This document shows positions 14,378 to 16,478 of a DNA stretch of 16,478 nt, piece after piece. How positions within the stretch are numbered: the first letter of the stretch is position 1; each line of letters begins with the position of its first letter. The DNA is taken from NCBI GenBank assembly GCA_018263365.1, contig JAANXI010000084.1, positions 1 to 16,478 on the forward strand, in the 5' to 3' direction. Origin of the DNA: Fidelibacterota bacterium. GTDB taxonomy: Bacteria; Fidelibacterota; JAANXI01. The translations under genes were made by a program, and so were the position numbers. The notes below the pieces were generated by a model. It was given only the letters and a program-made list of their open reading frames with translations. It ran no database searches and was not told the origin of the DNA.

Positions 14378-14435
14378 ATAACACGGTAACACACTAACAC
14401 AGTTTTCACATGAACACTCGAACACTTGAACACTA
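14378..14435 (+). repeat. Two-part octamer array upstream of the ATPase gene
   Basis: ATAACACG, GTAACACA and CTAACACA (14378-14401), a GTTTTCACAT spacer, then GAACACTC, GAACACTT and GAACACTA (14412-14435). The order (three TAACAC units, TTTTCA spacer, GAACACT units) is the same as in front of hflK at 3135-3193. Confidence 0.85.
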
Positions 14436-14462
14436 AATAATTATTCCCAAGAGGTATGGAAG

Positions 14463-15167
14463 ATGAACGAGTCACAAACTGAGAACGTCATCGTCACCGA
14501 AGATGTAAAAAAAACCTACGAAGATAACGGGGTGGCGGTGGAGGCCGTCCGCGGGATCGATCTGACGATCCAACAGGGCGAATTCACCGCTATCGTCGGG
14601 CCGTCAGGGTCGGGGAAAACAACTTTTCTGAATGTGATCTCCGGTTTGGACGTAGCCACCAGCGGAAAAATCTGGCTGGACGGGAACCTCATCTCTGAGA
14701 TGAGCGGCACGGAGCTCTCCGACTTTCGCCGCGACCATATCGGCTTCATCTTTCAGGCGTACAATTTGATTCCGGTCCTCTCCGTGGAAGAGAATATCGA
14801 GTACATCATGCTGTTGCAGGGGGTGCCAAAGGAGGAGCGCCACGAACGCGTCGTTGAGATCCTCGATGACGTCGGACTCAGCGGGTTCGCAGATCGCCTG
14901 CCGACGAAACTGTCCGGCGGACAGCAGCAGCGTGTGGCTGTGGCGCGGGCGATGATTTCGCAGCCGTCCATGATCCTCGCCGATGAGCCGACCGCCAACC
15001 TGGACAGCAAAACCGGCTCTGCACTCCTGGATATGATGCGCGACCTCAACGAAAAAACCGGGATGACCTTTATTTTCTCCACCCACGATGAAATGATTAT
15101 GGAGCGAGCGCGCCGGCTGGTGCATCTGCGGGATGGCCAAATTGACTACGAAGAAAACCGGGAATAA
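14463..15167 (+). CDS. LolD/MacB-type ABC transporter ATP-binding protein
   Basis: A 234-residue ABC ATPase. Visible are Walker A GPSGSGKTT (46-54), Q-loop Gln98 in GFIFQAYNLIPVLSVEEN, signature LSGGQQQR (150-157), Walker B ILADEP (171-176) followed by TANLDSKTG, and switch His208 in FSTHD. The FQAYNLIPVL and DEPTANLD stretches are characteristic of the LolD/MacB/FtsE subfamily, which works with FtsX-type permeases. It therefore almost certainly powers the two permeases upstream, despite the 408-bp gap. GAGG lies about 9 bases before the ATG. The beta-barrel gene begins 12 bases after its stop. Housekeeping LolD is the alternative, but no conserved lolCDE order is seen. Confidence 0.92.
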   Translation: MNESQTENVIVTEDVKKTYEDNGVAVEAVRGIDLTIQQGEFTAIVGPSGSGKTTFLNVISGLDVATSGKIWLDGNLISEMSGTELSDFRRDHIGFIFQAYNLIPVLSVEENIEYIMLLQGVPKEERHERVVEILDDVGLSGFADRLPTKLSGGQQQRVAVARAMISQPSMILADEPTANLDSKTGSALLDMMRDLNEKTGMTFIFSTHDEMIMERARRLVHLRDGQIDYEENRE

Positions 15168-15179
15168 CTCCATCCAGTG

Positions 15180-16448
15180 ATGCGAAAAATCTTTCACATA
15201 GTAGTATTTCTGATATTTTTTCCAACGATAGGATTCGCACAAGATAACCTTGACATCAGCGGATATTATAAGAACTTCTCCGTGATCTTCAATCCGCATG
15301 AGTACAACAGCGCCCCGGATCATTTACCGGGATACTTGGATCAGCATGTCCAGGGAATGGTGACTAATCGACTGCGCATTACCGCTGAATATCAAATCAG
15401 CGACAATATCAGATGGCACGGGTCATACAATTTTGTACCACGAGTCCAGGACTCAAGTTTTTTTAAACAATCAGGGTTCGCGATTCCCTCAGTTGACAAA
15501 GGTCGGTATCGCGCTTACGACATCAACCGGAAGGTGTATCCCTATAATCGCCAGTCGGGAAGCGTTGGCATTTATCAAAATCTGGATCGTGCCTTTGTGA
15601 GTCTCGCCCTGCCGAACGCCGATGTCTATATCGGTCGCCAGCCCATCGCCTGGGGCAGCGCAAGGGTCATTAACCCCACCGATATTATTGCACCGTTTAC
15701 CTACGATGAGCTGGACACGGAAGAACGCACCGGAGTTGACGCGATTCGCGTCAGAATTCCGCTGGGATTTATGGGCGAATTTGACTTCGGCTATGTCGCC
15801 GGCAAAAAGTTCGTTTTCGATCGAAGCGCCGTCTTTGCCCGGACGAAATTCTATGCGATGGAGACAGACGTATCACTGCTTCTGCTTAAATTCCAGGAAC
15901 ATCTGATGGCAGGCGCCGATTTCGCCCGGTCCCTCGGCGACGCCGGCTTCTGGCTGGAAGCCGCCTACGTCTTGAATAAGCCGTTCGAGGATTTTACGTT
16001 GCAAAATGTGGACAACTATTTCCGTGGCTCCGTCGGCCTTGATTACAGCTTCAGCGGCGAGACGTACGGATTCATCGAGTACCATTACAACGATGCCGGC
16101 GTGAAAGACAACAAGGATTACAGCGGCATATTGCTTAACCCGCCCGCCGCTTACGAAGATGGCGCCGTGTATCTGCTGGGCAAGAGTTATCTTGCTCCGG
16201 GAATTTCTTATCAATATACGCCATTGGTGACCCTGGCCGGGCAGGCGCTCTACAATACCGCTGATCGGTCCATGTTTCTGTCGCCGTCGCTTGAATATAA
16301 TATTGCGCAGAATGTCTATTTTGATTTGGGCGCATTCTTCGGCATCGGCAAGCGCGCTGTTATTTCGGAGGCACTCCAGCCTGTTTTGCGCTCCGAATTC
16401 GGCACCTATCCGGATATCTATTACGCATCGTTTCGGCTGTATTTTTAA
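15180..16448 (+). CDS. Outer-membrane beta-barrel protein
   Basis: A 422-residue exported protein: signal peptide (1-20, cut after GFA), then a long run of alternating polar and aromatic residues typical of beta-strands, ending in ...SFRLYF. The C-terminal Phe is the usual BAM recognition residue. A conserved-looking GRQPIAWG (152-159) followed by NPTDIIAPF resembles the 'GRQ-WG-NP-D' stretch of porin-like families encoded beside LolA-like proteins and lipid exporters (DUF1302-like). Membership of a named family is not certain. The start is ATG 15180; a GTG three bases earlier is in frame and possible. It is the last gene of the tetR-led cluster and the likely outer-membrane end of the pathway. 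Confidence 0.82.
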   Translation: MRKIFHIVVFLIFFPTIGFAQDNLDISGYYKNFSVIFNPHEYNSAPDHLPGYLDQHVQGMVTNRLRITAEYQISDNIRWHGSYNFVPRVQDSSFFKQSGFAIPSVDKGRYRAYDINRKVYPYNRQSGSVGIYQNLDRAFVSLALPNADVYIGRQPIAWGSARVINPTDIIAPFTYDELDTEERTGVDAIRVRIPLGFMGEFDFGYVAGKKFVFDRSAVFARTKFYAMETDVSLLLLKFQEHLMAGADFARSLGDAGFWLEAAYVLNKPFEDFTLQNVDNYFRGSVGLDYSFSGETYGFIEYHYNDAGVKDNKDYSGILLNPPAAYEDGAVYLLGKSYLAPGISYQYTPLVTLAGQALYNTADRSMFLSPSLEYNIAQNVYFDLGAFFGIGKRAVISEALQPVLRSEFGTYPDIYYASFRLYF

Positions 16449-16450
16449 GA

Positions 16451-16462
16451 CAGTGTTAGAGT
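16451..16462 (-). repeat. Start of a - strand octamer array after the barrel gene (cut off)
   Basis: CAGTGTTA GAGT begins two bases after the stop codon, exactly as CAGTGTTA does after hslU (6948). It is cut off by adapter sequence. Confidence 0.6.
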
Positions 16463-16478
16463 AGATCGGAAGAGCATA
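16463..16478 (+). other. Illumina adapter remnant at the contig end
   Basis: AGATCGGAAGAGC at 16463-16475 is the 13-base core shared by Illumina TruSeq adapters. The three following bases (ATA) differ by one from the ACA that continues the read-1 adapter. This is a library artefact, not genomic DNA. Confidence 0.95.

Larger units (their letters stand above)
14055..14462. other. 408-bp non-coding mosaic of short repeats between permease and ATPase genes
   Basis: No gene is supportable. In order it holds: an AACACAGATGGCGCG/AACGGATAGACACTGATT stretch (14067-14104); two CCGCRAAGA-type copies (14116-14140 and 14182-14210); a small hairpin CCCGCT-CA-AGCGGG (14292-14305) not directly followed by T; a 7-bp array GACCCTG, GACTATG, GACCCTG (14336-14356); and the octamer block (14378-14435). 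The A/C-rich strand is almost always the + strand. No clear promoter was found, although the ATPase gene needs either readthrough or its own. Confidence 0.7.

Noticed and set aside
14463..15167. Stand-alone macB-type macrolide efflux system
   Set aside because: There is no MacA-like membrane-fusion protein or TolC-like protein, and the ATPase is not fused to a permease; LolCDE-type organisation fits better.
14604..15323. A 239-codon open frame on the - strand across the ABC ATPase and the start of the barrel gene
   Set aside because: It is antisense to two well-supported genes, and its translation shows no family motif.

Overview
This window looks like a complete metagenomic contig of chromosomal DNA from a Gram-negative bacterium. 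All genes are on the + strand. The LPS genes (kdsD, lptC, lptB), the LolA-like and LolCDE-like envelope genes and an outer-membrane beta-barrel protein show a two-membrane envelope. Intermediate GC, overlapping start/stop codons, and AC-rich short-period repeats between genes fit an uncultured FCB-group or neighbouring lineage (for example Calditrichota or Neomarinimicrobiota). That placement is a guess from gene content. The last 16 bases include the 13-base Illumina adapter core, so the 3' end is partly artefact.

Layout. (1) 2-2968: an LPS/sigma-54 block, truncated kdsD, then lptC, lptB and rpoN, packed end to end and closed by a strong terminator (2994-3031). No lptA lies between lptC and lptB. 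(2) 3211-6945: a proteolysis block, hflK-hflC-hslV-hslU, in which each junction is a 4-base ATGA overlap. (3) 7100-8014: argF alone, with its own candidate promoter between two inverted arrays of an 8-bp repeat and a GNRA-loop terminator behind it. (4) 8015-8861: a 481-bp non-coding stretch with degenerate inverted repeats, then a single VOC-fold gene with a terminator. (5) 8941-16448: an envelope-transport cluster. It begins with a palindromic operator and a TetR-family regulator, followed by a SAM methyltransferase, a LolA-like periplasmic protein, two FtsX/LolC-E-type permeases, a LolD/MacB-type ATPase and an outer-membrane beta-barrel protein. Two insertions interrupt it: an AT-rich GxxExxY gene flanked by inverted 10-bp repeat arrays, and a 408-bp non-coding mosaic of repeats with several periods.

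How the parts fit: the TetR gene, methyltransferase and LolA-like gene are joined by 8-base overlaps and probably co-expressed. The permeases and ATPase would form an inner-membrane complex that hands a hydrophobic substrate or lipoprotein to the LolA-like carrier and then to the outer membrane. The whole resembles an ABC-powered counterpart of the LolA-like/RND/porin-like envelope clusters known elsewhere; its substrate cannot be read from the sequence.

The most unusual feature is between the genes: short tandem arrays (periods 7, 8 and 10 bp, core AACAC or CACYGAA). They tend to run on the - strand just after a stop codon or terminator and on the + strand just before the next ribosome binding site.
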